Shown: positions 17,513-26,110, numbered from the stretch's first letter. The stretch: DNA of 64,000 bases from Deltaproteobacteria bacterium UBA6601 (GCA_002433485.1 DJIF01000150.1:62001-126000); one strand, 5' to 3'. Numbers and translations are program-made. Notes: a model not told the origin generated them from the letters alone.

Positions 17513-18652
17513 TCACGGCCCGGACTCTGACGCATTGAAGAACAGGAAGTGAGTGGGTGGCAGTAGAAAGCTGAGCAGCTCAGTATCGCTGGCTTCGCAG
17601 CTCGCAGGATCCAGTCGCAGAATGCCATGCTCTGCGGCAGGATTTGCGGCAGAGGGGGTAAGGCCCGCCCAGATCTGCTCGGTTGGGCTCACGCCAAGAT
17701 GCCACAGGTTCTGAGAGAGGCCCGCAGGTCCATCAATGAGTAGATCCTGGCTGCGGTTTAGACAGTGCAGGGAAGAACTCTCGGGGCTGCTGGCGTGGGA
17801 CCAGCTACTGGCTATCAGGTAATCGCCGACCGCGACGAAGTCGCTCAGATCGCCGCCCAGCTCAATGTCCCTGAGCAGGGACGGCCCGAACTCGCCGGAG
17901 TTTAGATTCAGACTGCGGATCCGTCCGTCAAGTTGGTAGAAATCCCCTTCCTTAACCAGCAGGTGGTCGGGGTTACGGGGGTCTATCACGATCTTGGGAT
18001 TCGGTCCGGTGCTCCACTGTTCGGTCAGCTCGCCGCTCTCACAATCGAACTCAATAATGAGTCCTTGCGGGTCGGAGCGGAGGCTATGCAGATCAAAACG
18101 TTCCAGCGCGACCAGCAGGCGGTCACCCCTTTGAATCAGCGTTGAAGGTTCGCAGCTGTTGTCGCTGCCTTCATCAAAAGAGTGTAGATCGACGCGCTGC
18201 TTGATCTCGCCACTCTCCGGATCCATGGCAATGAGTTCAGAGCGGTTGTATAGGCTGAGCCAGAGCAGCCCTCCGCAACTGCTCAGGGCATGGGGGTTAG
18301 CGCCGGCCTGCAGGGCGACCTCGAGGTCCGGCAGGTCGCTGAAGTCGGCGTTGGGGTAGCGACGAACTACGTCTTCGCCGCTTCTCGACAGCACAAAAAG
18401 ATCGTTACCAGCCTGTTGCAGGATCAGGTCGCCGTTGGGAAAGGTCGCTAGATTCTGCTGGACCGTGCCACTGGGAAGCTCGACTCGCCCGATCACGCTG
18501 TCTGCGTAGTCGCTTGCAATGACGTAGGCACCGGGGCCGTTGAGCTGAGCGCCCGGTTCAGGTTGTTGGCTTACGTCGCTGGAACAGGAGTAAAGCAGCA
18601 CCATTGCAGCCGCTACCAGGCCCAAGTTCAGGAGGGAAACTGCGGCTTGCAT
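17513..18652 (-). CDS. Beta-propeller-like lipoprotein next to TonB receptor
   Basis: This 379-residue protein has a signal peptide with lipobox LLYSC (about residue 23), then short repeated beta-strand units typical of a propeller: YVIASDYADSVIGRVELP, DLFVLSRSGEDVVRRYP, LLWLSLYNRSELIAMDPESG, LIIEFDCESGELTEQW and IWAGLTPSAAN. These resemble YncE/NHL/DUF5074-type blades. It starts 9 bases after the stop of the TonB-dependent receptor gene, so the two form an operon. In Bacteroidetes, BtuG is a surface propeller lipoprotein paired with BtuB and binds cobalamin; the arrangement here is similar, but the ligand is not shown. The ATG at 18652 follows GGAGG-poor sequence; the lipobox supports the start. 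Confidence 0.78.
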   Translation of the reverse strand: MQAAVSLLNLGLVAAAMVLLYSCSSDVSQQPEPGAQLNGPGAYVIASDYADSVIGRVELPSGTVQQNLATFPNGDLILQQAGNDLFVLSRSGEDVVRRYPNADFSDLPDLEVALQAGANPHALSSCGGLLWLSLYNRSELIAMDPESGEIKQRVDLHSFDEGSDNSCEPSTLIQRGDRLLVALERFDLHSLRSDPQGLIIEFDCESGELTEQWSTGPNPKIVIDPRNPDHLLVKEGDFYQLDGRIRSLNLNSGEFGPSLLRDIELGGDLSDFVAVGDYLIASSWSHASSPESSSLHCLNRSQDLLIDGPAGLSQNLWHLGVSPTEQIWAGLTPSAANPAAEHGILRLDPASCEASDTELLSFLLPPTHFLFFNASESGP

Positions 18653-18661
18653 GCTGCGAGG

Positions 18662-21019
18662 CTACCGTGCTTGCGGGCTGGATGCAGCGGTCGCGCTGCG
18701 CCAGCCGACCCGAAACAGCAGGCTTCGCCCTGCAAGCGGTTGGCCCCGGAAGTCCTCAATGCGCCGGGTTATGGTTGGACTGGTTTGAGGATGGGAAGGG
18801 TCCTGTAGGCCCTGCCAGGTGGTGGCATTGGTCAGATTGTTCAGGTGCAGACTGATCCAGGGGAGCTGTGCGTCGGGCTCAAGCCGGATGTTGAGGCTAT
18901 GGATGTTACGAGGCGCCTGGGCAAACAGATTGCTTGGGCTGTCGTAGCTGCCCGAGCTGTGACTTAGCTGCCAGCTCAGGCCCAACCACTCCAGGGGCCG
19001 AATTTGCAGACTCAGCTGAAGGTCCCAACGCGGTATGTAGGGGACCTGCCGGTTCATATAAGCGGTCTCACCGGCTGTGACTCGAGCATCGGTCCAGCAT
19101 AAGGCTGCGCCTACTTGCAGGCGGTCTGCCAGCTTGAGCTGCACTGTGGTTTCGATACCTGCACTGCGAGTGGCGCCAAAGTTGACTGGTATGGCGAGCC
19201 TTTGGCTGTTGGCTCGCAACACAATGGCATCCTCGCTGTTGACCAGAAAGCCCCCGATTTCGGCGAGCAGGGTGAGCTGCGAGGTTGGCCGGCCGCGCAG
19301 GCGTACACCAGCATCGACACTTGCTGAGCGCTCGGGACGCAGGGCAGTGTTGCCCAGGATTCCGCCGCGGTCACCGAACAGCTCGATAAAGGAAGGAGCG
19401 CGCAGCCCCCGGCCCACAGAGGTCCGCAGGATCAATCCCTCTTTGGGTTCCAGTGATAGGGCAAAGCGTGGCAGAAAGTCGATTGCCTGCTGGTCTTCGC
19501 TGGCCGAGGGCCGTAAGTCTGCGAAGGGCAGCCCACCGAGCACTTGATTGTTGAGGATGCTGAGCTCTGTCACGCCCAACATCTTGAGGCGTCCTCCCAA
19601 CAGACTTGCCGCTGCACTCAGCGAGAGTCGGGCCGCGGCGCGCTGGCGTGGGGATGACGGGGACAGCGCGCCGATACGCTCGCTGCGCTGATTGCTCTCG
19701 ACCAGCAACTGCACTGCCGGGAGCAGCTGTAAGGCGGATAGTGCCTGCCAGCGTGCCCTGGCGCCAAGATCCAGGTGGTGGCTGTGGTCTTGCCGGTCGG
19801 TCGCACCCACCACGATCTCGCCCAGCAGGTCGCTGAAGCGGGCGTTGCGATGCCGATGGCCAAGGTTGAAGTTCAGCTCTAAACGGTGATGGGCTCGAAT
19901 CCTGCCGCGCAGTGCCGTGAGTATACTCACGGCTTCCGACTCGGCTTGCTCTGTACTGCCCTGCCCAGAGCCTGGCTCGCCACTTCGGTGCCAGTGTAGG
20001 AGCTCTTGAAGTGACAGGGTGAGCGGGCCACGTTGGAGGCGCATGCTGCCGTTCAGATCGAACTGTCGGTGCCGGTTGTTAGCGCGGCGCCGCAGCAGGT
20101 CGTCTTCGGTGGTGCTGTAGGTTCCGCCGTCGTCAAAATAAGGAGCATCGCCGTTGCTCCCGAGGAAGCCCATCCGCAACGTGCCACTGAGCAGGCCGCC
20201 TTGCCGTAGGCGGTTGGAAGCGCTGATTCGAGAAAAAAATTCGCTGTGGCCGAAAGAGCCCAGGGCGGCGCGAAATTCGGTGCTTCTTGCAGGGCCAGGG
20301 TCACTGATAAGGTGAATGACGCCGCCTATGGGTGCGCCGCCAAGCTCAGGTGGTGAGAAGCCGCGCCAGATCTCGACCCGGTCGTAGTTAGCGGTTGGAA
20401 ATTCGCTTAGATCGACCGCTGCGCTGCCAAATGGATTGAGCGGGCTGCCGTCTACCCAGATCTCAACCTGTTGTGCACTGGAGCCACGGATACCGACCCA
20501 GCTGGGGTCCCCCGCCGCACCGAGTCGACGTACTTGAAGTCCGGGGACCTGCTCCAGAACAGCGGCGAGATCAGATCCTTGCGCAGCGTTCCCGAGATCG
20601 ATGGAGAACATCGCCGCCGGTTGGTCAAAGTGGCTTGGCTCAGATGCCTGGCGGAGGCCTTTTACCTGCAGCTGGGTGTCTATCTCGCGAGGAACGTCTG
20701 CCGACTTATCTCGTGCGGTGGCCGCGGCAGGCTCTGGCTCCTTGTTTTGTTCAGCAGTAACCTCAGCGGAGTTCGATGGCCTGGTCGGAGTTCTTTTCTG
20801 CTCTGTCTCTGTCTTCGAACTTGGTTGTTCTCTGCTCTCGTCCCGCTCTGGTTCCTGGTCGTCTTCAGCGTCTGGCTCGACTTCTTCATCGGCAGCTGCA
20901 ATTCCTCCAGCACTACAGGGCCAGGCAGCTGCAGTGATGGTGCACAGCAGGCTCAGTGCGCAGGCCCAGCGGGCGGCGCGCCCGGCGATGATCACCGTGC
21001 TTCGGCGGCTCGAGTTCAT
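18662..21019 (-). CDS. TonB-dependent outer-membrane receptor (BtuB-like)
   Basis: I start at ATG 21019 because it gives a 35-40 residue signal peptide; the frame upstream is an untranslated extension. After the signal is an unusual 75-residue acidic/Glu-Pro-Thr-rich linker, then the plug: ALEQVPGLQVRRLG-like text (VLEQVPGLQVRRLG), WVGIRGSSAQQVEIWVDG, YDRVEIWRG and GGAPIGGVIHLIS, all standard plug-domain markers. The remaining 550 residues have alternating amphipathic strands of a 22-strand barrel, with GLRAPSFIELFGDRG and LRPERSASVDAGVR, as in BtuB/CirA relatives. The C-terminus carries about 11 residues beyond the last strand. Total 785 residues. It is the first gene of a two-gene operon with the propeller lipoprotein. 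No cobalamin riboswitch was seen upstream. Confidence 0.9.
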   Translation of the reverse strand: MNSSRRSTVIIAGRAARWACALSLLCTITAAAWPCSAGGIAAADEEVEPDAEDDQEPERDESREQPSSKTETEQKRTPTRPSNSAEVTAEQNKEPEPAAATARDKSADVPREIDTQLQVKGLRQASEPSHFDQPAAMFSIDLGNAAQGSDLAAVLEQVPGLQVRRLGAAGDPSWVGIRGSSAQQVEIWVDGSPLNPFGSAAVDLSEFPTANYDRVEIWRGFSPPELGGAPIGGVIHLISDPGPARSTEFRAALGSFGHSEFFSRISASNRLRQGGLLSGTLRMGFLGSNGDAPYFDDGGTYSTTEDDLLRRRANNRHRQFDLNGSMRLQRGPLTLSLQELLHWHRSGEPGSGQGSTEQAESEAVSILTALRGRIRAHHRLELNFNLGHRHRNARFSDLLGEIVVGATDRQDHSHHLDLGARARWQALSALQLLPAVQLLVESNQRSERIGALSPSSPRQRAAARLSLSAAASLLGGRLKMLGVTELSILNNQVLGGLPFADLRPSASEDQQAIDFLPRFALSLEPKEGLILRTSVGRGLRAPSFIELFGDRGGILGNTALRPERSASVDAGVRLRGRPTSQLTLLAEIGGFLVNSEDAIVLRANSQRLAIPVNFGATRSAGIETTVQLKLADRLQVGAALCWTDARVTAGETAYMNRQVPYIPRWDLQLSLQIRPLEWLGLSWQLSHSSGSYDSPSNLFAQAPRNIHSLNIRLEPDAQLPWISLHLNNLTNATTWQGLQDPSHPQTSPTITRRIEDFRGQPLAGRSLLFRVGWRSATAASSPQAR

Positions 21020-21098
21020 GGCGATCGAGTACGCCCGTTGCGGCCTCGTGTCAACGAGATCCCTCGACCCTCTGTGCGGCTCGGAGTAGGCTCCGGCC

Positions 21099-22103
21099 GT
21101 GGTGTCCTGTGATCTACCTAGCGTTCTGCCGTGGTCCTCTGTGAGCCCGCTGGCCGGTCTGCGACCGCCGCTACTGCTCACGGCTCTCTCCGTATTGGTG
21201 TTGCTCGGCGCTTGTGAGCATGGCGCAACCGGCAGTTATGGTGATGATGACGATGACAGTTCCCCACTGGTCGTCGGCGATGATGACGACAGTCCCAACG
21301 ACGACGATGACACTGGCGAGTCGGGGCTGCCCTGTAATGGTCATGTCGAACTGTGCGCACGGCGCTTTGATCAGGTTGCGCTTCCCGCCACCCACAACTC
21401 GATGTCGAACCGGGAGGATGGTTGGTGGGTGCCCAATCAGAACCTGCCCATCGTTCGTCAACTCGAAGATGGCATTCGCGGCCTGATGCTTGATACCTAT
21501 TACTGGAATGACGATCTCTATCTTTGTCACTCCAGTTGCCTTCTCGGCAGCAAACATCTGGTTGAAGCGTTGGTGGAGATTCGAGAGTTTCTTGCCGGTA
21601 ATCCCCGAGAAGTTCTGGTCATCATCTTTCAAGATGGCATCTCTGCAGAGGATACCGCCGGTGCCTTTGAAGCAGCTGATCTGGGCGCCTACCTGCACGG
21701 ACAGCTTGAGGGGCAAACCTGGCCTACCTTGGGGGAGATGATCGACAGCGGCAGGCGGCTGGTTGTAGGGGCCGAAAGCAGCGGACCGCCGCCATCCTGG
21801 TATCACCATGCCTGGGACCTCTATTTCGATACTCCCTATTCCTTCGCTTCTGTGGAGGATTTCAGCTGTGAGTTGCATCGCGGTCAGGAGGGCAATCCTT
21901 TGTTCCTGGTAAACCACTGGCTGAGCACACCGTTGGCGAGTGAGAGCAACGCGGCGCTCGCCAACAGTTGGAGTGTCTTGCATCAGCGGGCCATCGATTG
22001 TCACCAGGAGCAGCAGCAGATTGCCAATCTACTGGCGGTCGATTTCTATGATCAGGGTGATTTGTTTCAGGTGGTCAATGCGCTCAATGGGGTCGGCCGG
22101 TGA
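21099..22103 (+). CDS. PI-PLC-like phosphodiesterase lipoprotein with Asp-rich linker
   Basis: This protein of up to 334 residues has a signal peptide with lipobox VLLGAC, then an Asp-rich linker (YGDDDDDSS, GDDDDSPNDDDDTG), then a catalytic domain of the PI-PLC/GDPD superfamily: LPATHNSMSN supplies the first catalytic His, and DGIRGLMLDTYYW and LYLCHSSC follow in the usual positions. Later motifs are VLVIIFQDGI and LLAVDFYDQGD. Members cleave phosphodiester bonds in phospholipids. Start choice is uncertain: GTG 21099 or GTG 21141, the latter being nearer the lipobox. Its stop overlaps the start of the SDR gene by four bases (GTGA), so it heads a coupled run with two sterol-enzyme-like genes. 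Confidence 0.83.
   Translation: MVSCDLPSVLPWSSVSPLAGLRPPLLLTALSVLVLLGACEHGATGSYGDDDDDSSPLVVGDDDDSPNDDDDTGESGLPCNGHVELCARRFDQVALPATHNSMSNREDGWWVPNQNLPIVRQLEDGIRGLMLDTYYWNDDLYLCHSSCLLGSKHLVEALVEIREFLAGNPREVLVIIFQDGISAEDTAGAFEAADLGAYLHGQLEGQTWPTLGEMIDSGRRLVVGAESSGPPPSWYHHAWDLYFDTPYSFASVEDFSCELHRGQEGNPLFLVNHWLSTPLASESNAALANSWSVLHQRAIDCHQEQQQIANLLAVDFYDQGDLFQVVNALNGVGR
21238..21320 (+). repeat. Asp-codon-rich linker tract
   Basis: Runs of GAT/GAC codons encode two to three blocks of four to five Asp residues separated by Ser, Pro, Gly and Val, directly after the lipobox region of the PLC-like lipoprotein. The same style of tract appears in lipoproteins at 38455-39165 and 51321-51836. It is not a mobile or structural repeat. 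Confidence 0.7.
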
Positions 22104-23128
22104 CCGCTGTTGTTACTGGAGCGTCAGGCCATATTGGCGGGGTGCTGGTCCGGCAACTGCTGGCGCAGGGCCGCCCGGTGCGAGCTCTGGTCCACAGTGA
22201 TCGGCGCGCCCTGGAGGATTTGGGCGATGGGGGCGGCTTGCTTGAGCTGGTTGCTGGAGATGTCCTGGATCGGCAGGCGATGCAGCGGCTTTGTGAAGGA
22301 GCCAGCGTGGTTTTTCATCTGGCGGCGGTCATCTCTATTGTTGGTGACCCCGATGGCCGGGTACGTGCCGTCAATGTGGAGGGCGTGCGCAACGTTGCGG
22401 AAGCAGCTCTGGCTGCCGGCGTCGAGCGCATGGTCCATGTGAGCTCCATTCACGCCTTTGACATCAATTCAGGAGCTTCCTTTATTGATGAGAACAGCGG
22501 CAGAGTTGGGGCGGACGCGCCCGCCTACGATCGCTCTAAGGCCGCTGGAGAGGTCGCTCTTCGGGAGGTCATAGAACAGGGCCTTGATGCGGTGGTCGTC
22601 AATCCCGGAGGGGTGCTGGGGCCCTTTGATTTTGTTCCGTCCAGAATGGGCACATTCTTCTCCCAGTTGGCCCTGCGTCGGCTGCCGGCACTGGTGCCGG
22701 GTGGGTTCTCCTGGGTGGATGTGCGCGATGTGTGCGCCGCCATTCTTAGCGCCGAAGGGCAGGGGCGCCGTGGAGAGAGCTACCTGCTCTGTGGCTCTTG
22801 GCACTCTATGCAGGAGCTGGCGGATATGGCGCAACAGGTGACCGGCGTTCGAGCTCCTTCTCTCAGCGTGCCAATGTGGCTGGCCCAGCTTGGCGCACCA
22901 TTTATGACCCTGTGGGCCAACCTTCGCAGCGAGGAACCGCTGTATACCAGCGAGGCCCTACATGCGGTTGTGGCCTGCCGGGATGTGCGGTCCGCTAAGG
23001 CGAGCCGAGAACTCGGCTTTAACCCGCGTCCAGTGCAGGACACAGTCAGCGATGTCTATCGTTGCTTTGCCCACCGTGGCGTTCTCTGCCTGGCCGAACT
23101 GCAGGGTTGTGGAGCACCGCAGCTGTGA
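22100..23128 (+). CDS. Extended SDR, NAD-dependent epimerase / 3-beta-HSD-like
   Basis: This 342-residue extended short-chain dehydrogenase starts at GTG 22100, overlapping the preceding stop. The N-terminus has the NAD(P) motif VVTGASGHIGGVLVRQLL (TGxxGxxG). Mid-protein are VFHLAAVISIVGD and VNVEGVRNVAEAAL, then YDRSKAAGEVAL with the catalytic Tyr-x3-Lys, and VVVNPGGVLGPFDF. This pattern is shared by dihydroflavonol reductases, HpnA and 3-beta-hydroxysteroid dehydrogenases. Because the next gene is a steroid-5-alpha-reductase-like enzyme, sterol or hopanoid oxidation is the preferred reading, but the substrate is unproven. The downstream start overlaps its stop by four bases (GTGA). Confidence 0.85.
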   Translation: MTAVVTGASGHIGGVLVRQLLAQGRPVRALVHSDRRALEDLGDGGGLLELVAGDVLDRQAMQRLCEGASVVFHLAAVISIVGDPDGRVRAVNVEGVRNVAEAALAAGVERMVHVSSIHAFDINSGASFIDENSGRVGADAPAYDRSKAAGEVALREVIEQGLDAVVVNPGGVLGPFDFVPSRMGTFFSQLALRRLPALVPGGFSWVDVRDVCAAILSAEGQGRRGESYLLCGSWHSMQELADMAQQVTGVRAPSLSVPMWLAQLGAPFMTLWANLRSEEPLYTSEALHAVVACRDVRSAKASRELGFNPRPVQDTVSDVYRCFAHRGVLCLAELQGCGAPQL

Positions 23129-23883
23129 CTGAAGCGGCAGTCCATGGATTGCTGGTCTGGGCGATGTTCGCCCTTGCGGCTTTGACCTTTGCTGCCCTGT
23201 TCCTGGTGACCGCACCCTATGGGCGCCATAGCCGGGCAGGCTGGGGGCCTGAAGTTTCCGCGCGCCTCGCCTGGGTGCTCATGGAGAGCCCCGCGGTACT
23301 TGCCTTCCTGGCTGTTTTTTTGCTTGGTGCGCAGCGCTCGGCCACCGTGCCGTTGGTGCTGGCCGGACTGTGGTTGCTCCACTATCTGCAACGAACTTTT
23401 GTCTATCCGTTTCGGATTCGTTCTGCTGGCCGCAAGATGGCGCTGTCCATTGCCGCGATGGCCTTTGTCTTCAACCTCCTCAACGCCTACATCAACGCTC
23501 GCTGGGTATCTCAGTTGGGCAGTTATGGAGTTGACTGGTTGCTGGACCCACGCTTCCTCTCGGGGGCAGCGCTCATGCTCATCGGTTGGTTAATTAATGT
23601 TCACAGCGACACCATTTTGGTGCGGCTGCGGGCCCCTGGTGAGTCTGGCTACAAGATCCCCCGTGGCGGTCTGTATCGCTGGGTCAGTTGCCCGAATTAT
23701 TTTGGTGAGTTGCTGGAGTGGCTGGGCTGGGCCCTGGCGACCTGGTCCACCGCTGGGTTGGCGTTTGCTGTCTATACCGCAGCAAACCTTGTACCCCGCG
23801 CTCTGGCCCATCACCGCTGGTATCAAGAGCGCTTTGATGACTACCCTGCGGAGCGAAAGGCTGTTGTCCCCTTGGTGCTGTAA
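23125..23883 (+). CDS. Steroid 5-alpha-reductase-like membrane protein
   Basis: I start at GTG 23125 (GGAG at 23111-23114), overlapping the SDR stop by four bases. The 252-residue product has six or so membrane helices and ends in the typical 3-oxo-5-alpha-steroid 4-dehydrogenase C-terminal signature: INVHSDTILVRLR, GYKIPRGGLYRWVSCPNYFG and ELLEWLGWAL, then HHRWYQERFDDYP with an Arg/Tyr/Pro ending. Family members reduce C-C double bonds in steroids or related isoprenoid lipids using NADPH. The longer upstream frame (from 23062) overlaps the SDR gene and is rejected. Coupling to the SDR suggests a two-step modification of a sterol-like lipid. Confidence 0.88.
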   Translation: MTEAAVHGLLVWAMFALAALTFAALFLVTAPYGRHSRAGWGPEVSARLAWVLMESPAVLAFLAVFLLGAQRSATVPLVLAGLWLLHYLQRTFVYPFRIRSAGRKMALSIAAMAFVFNLLNAYINARWVSQLGSYGVDWLLDPRFLSGAALMLIGWLINVHSDTILVRLRAPGESGYKIPRGGLYRWVSCPNYFGELLEWLGWALATWSTAGLAFAVYTAANLVPRALAHHRWYQERFDDYPAERKAVVPLVL

Positions 23884-23910
23884 GGGCAAAGGGCAGCTAT
23901 ACTCCGCGCC

Positions 23911-26058
23911 ATGATGAGCGCTGATGTGGGCGAGCTTTGGGAGGGGCGGCCTGTTCTGGCCAGGCAGGAAGTCATGCTGGTCCGCGGTGTGCTGTTCATT
24001 CGCGGAACGCTGACCCTGTTCAGCGATGAGATGCAGTTTGAGCCGATTCGCGGGATTGACCGACTCGCCGGTGCTCAGGAATTACGCTTCCAGGTAGAGG
24101 ATGTAGAGGACGTCGAGGGGGACAGTCAGGAGCTGACCTTTGCCGCGCTTGGCAAAGAGTTTGAGTTCCGGGGACGCGGTGCTGGCTTCATCCTGGCCCG
24201 GCTCGACGCGTTGCTGCAGCAACGGGCTGGCGTGGCCAGTGAGGGGGCTCCTTTCGCGGAGGACGAGCAGGTGCTCGTTCAGGGGCCGCTTGAGTCTCAT
24301 ATCAACGCGCTGCTCTCAGCTAAGGGGACGGTCCTGCTCACGACTCGCCGGTTTCGCTTTGATCCTGATGGGTTTATGAATCGCCTGGTAGGTGCGGGTC
24401 TGGCTCTTGAGGTACCTCTGTCTGAGGTCGAGAGCATAGAAGTGGTTGCAGTACGCCGGTTGCTTAAGGTCCGCATCGGTGGAGTTGACCATCTCTACGC
24501 CGGTGCCCTGGTGCCGGTTCTCTACTCGCGGCTACTGGGCCTGCTGTCACTGGGGGTGGGGGCAGGCGAGGACGACCCGGATCGATTGCTGGCGACCTGG
24601 TCGGTGGCGCTTGCTAAGGGGCCTCTAAGCCAGTCCGGTAGTTTGTTGGTTTCGACCGGGCAAATGCTCTTTACCGTCGAAGGTGGCCTTGACTCGGTGC
24701 TCGGTCTGCACAGCCTCAGCATGCCCATTGTGGAAATTGATCGGCTTGGGGGCAGCCAGGGCAAGGGGGTGGTTGTTACCTGTGAGGGTGAGGTTCGACG
24801 TTTCTCCATGAGTCAGGCGGAGGAGCGCTTGCGCGACCTGTTTGCTCTGCTTTTGCAGTTTCGCGATCCGCGCGAACCTGAGCGAGATGAGCCTGCCGGT
24901 TGGAGCGGCGAAGGGCTTGATTTGTTGATCTCCCGCCTGGCTCCAGACACCAGTCTGCGTAATCAAGAGACCGTCTTTCTGGCTGGACCCAGTCTACAGT
25001 GGCTGTCGGAGGCGACCGTGCGTAGGGGGGTGCTGGTGGTGACCAGCCAACGGCTGTTCTTTTTGCCCTCCAGTCGGCGCGAGAAGCCGCTGATGGTGGA
25101 GTTGAGCGAGCTGCGCCGAGTGCCGTTCGGTGAGGAGCTGACAACTCAGCTGCAGATGGTAGTTGGTCGACGTCATCTACGCTTCAGCCCGCGCGGGCGT
25201 AGTTTCTTTATCGAGCGATTCTGGGCCACGGTGGAGACCATCGTTGGGCAGGTGGGGACTCCTGAGCCTGAGTTTGATGAAGCTCAGCCTCCCAGTGAGC
25301 AGCACTCGGTGACCCTGGAGTTCCTGCCGCGCAACCTCGGCGAGGTGAAATACATCGCTGTGCGTTATGAAGGGCGGTTGGTTAAGCGAATTGAACCGGC
25401 CCAGACCATACGGGAGGCTGACGGCCTGGGCCTCTTTTATCCTGGCCTTCCCGGGGCTGAGTTTACCGAAGGCAATGAACTCTCGTTTGAGCTGGGTCGA
25501 GCCGATGGGATCTATCGCTTTACCACCACACTCTTGCGGATTGAGTCGGCCGAGTCGATCTCTGGTGGGGACGATGCAGTGGTTGATGAAGTGGGTGGAG
25601 GGGCCGACGAACGAGCTCCCCTTCGCCTGGTGCGTGACGATCACTTTCTGCTGGTAGTGAAGTACCCGGAAGATCTCCGGTTCTTGAATCGGCGACTCGG
25701 CTTCAGGGTGCCATTTGATGTCCTCAGCAGAGTGCGTGAGATGGCCGCAGATGAGAAACAGCAAGAACGCGCTGCGGGCTCCTGGTTTCGCTGCACCATT
25801 GAGGAGCTGGCGGTCATCGGATGCTCCATTCGTACCACCCGTGAGGTGGCTGTTGGCACCCAGTTGGTGATTGAGATCCCGCTGCGAGACCGGGTAATTA
25901 CGGTGGATGGGAGATGTGTGCGCCGGGCAGCCGATGATGGTTCTGGCCGGCCTCCGCTACTGGGCTTTCGCTTCGACCGCGTGGGCCTGGCGGACGAAGA
26001 TGTCCTGCACCTTGCCTTGACTCGACTTCAGCGGCAATCGCTGCCCCTGCGAGGGTGA
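23911..26058 (+). CDS. PilZ protein with tandem PH/GRAM-like repeats
   Basis: This 715-residue cytoplasmic protein seems to contain four related beta-rich units of about 95 residues (roughly 18-105, 119-212, 226-316, 352-446), each starting near a strand like VLFIRGTLTLFSDEMQFEP, VLLTTRRFRFDP, LLVSTGQMLFTVE or VLVVTSQRLFFLP and ending in a helix that contains RLxxL text. This is the layout of PH/GRAM-like domains. Residues 468-548 look like the YcgR-N PilZN domain. Residues 589-705 are a PilZ domain: NRRLGFRVP carries the RxxxR motif, while the second motif is EELAVIG instead of [DN]xSxxG, so c-di-GMP binding may be weakened. Single gene, followed by a terminator. The exact number of repeats is my estimate. 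Confidence 0.72.
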   Translation: MMSADVGELWEGRPVLARQEVMLVRGVLFIRGTLTLFSDEMQFEPIRGIDRLAGAQELRFQVEDVEDVEGDSQELTFAALGKEFEFRGRGAGFILARLDALLQQRAGVASEGAPFAEDEQVLVQGPLESHINALLSAKGTVLLTTRRFRFDPDGFMNRLVGAGLALEVPLSEVESIEVVAVRRLLKVRIGGVDHLYAGALVPVLYSRLLGLLSLGVGAGEDDPDRLLATWSVALAKGPLSQSGSLLVSTGQMLFTVEGGLDSVLGLHSLSMPIVEIDRLGGSQGKGVVVTCEGEVRRFSMSQAEERLRDLFALLLQFRDPREPERDEPAGWSGEGLDLLISRLAPDTSLRNQETVFLAGPSLQWLSEATVRRGVLVVTSQRLFFLPSSRREKPLMVELSELRRVPFGEELTTQLQMVVGRRHLRFSPRGRSFFIERFWATVETIVGQVGTPEPEFDEAQPPSEQHSVTLEFLPRNLGEVKYIAVRYEGRLVKRIEPAQTIREADGLGLFYPGLPGAEFTEGNELSFELGRADGIYRFTTTLLRIESAESISGGDDAVVDEVGGGADERAPLRLVRDDHFLLVVKYPEDLRFLNRRLGFRVPFDVLSRVREMAADEKQQERAAGSWFRCTIEELAVIGCSIRTTREVAVGTQLVIEIPLRDRVITVDGRCVRRAADDGSGRPPLLGFRFDRVGLADEDVLHLALTRLQRQSLPLRG

Positions 26059-26081
26059 CGGTGAACATCGCCATGTGTATC

Positions 26082-26110
26082 GCCTTGGATGATGCAAGGC
26101 AGTACTTTTT
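26082..26110 (+). terminator. Rho-independent terminator after PilZ gene
   Basis: A six-base stem, GCCTTG (26082-26087) and CAAGGC (26095-26100), closes a GATGATG loop and is followed by AGTACTTTTTG. It lies 24 bases after the PilZ gene stop and upstream of the Fur-family gene, so it likely ends the PilZ transcript. Confidence 0.7.

Noticed and set aside
20990..21130. Cobalamin riboswitch upstream of the TonB receptor
   Set aside because: No B12-box-like sequence found on the minus strand leader; the region is short and lacks the expected motifs.
21171..22004. 277-residue minus-strand ORF opposite the PLC-like lipoprotein
   Set aside because: Antisense to a gene with clear lipobox and catalytic motifs; no ribosome site or family match.
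25177..25764. 195-residue minus-strand ORF within the PilZ protein
   Set aside because: Shadow of the 715-residue gene, no motif.
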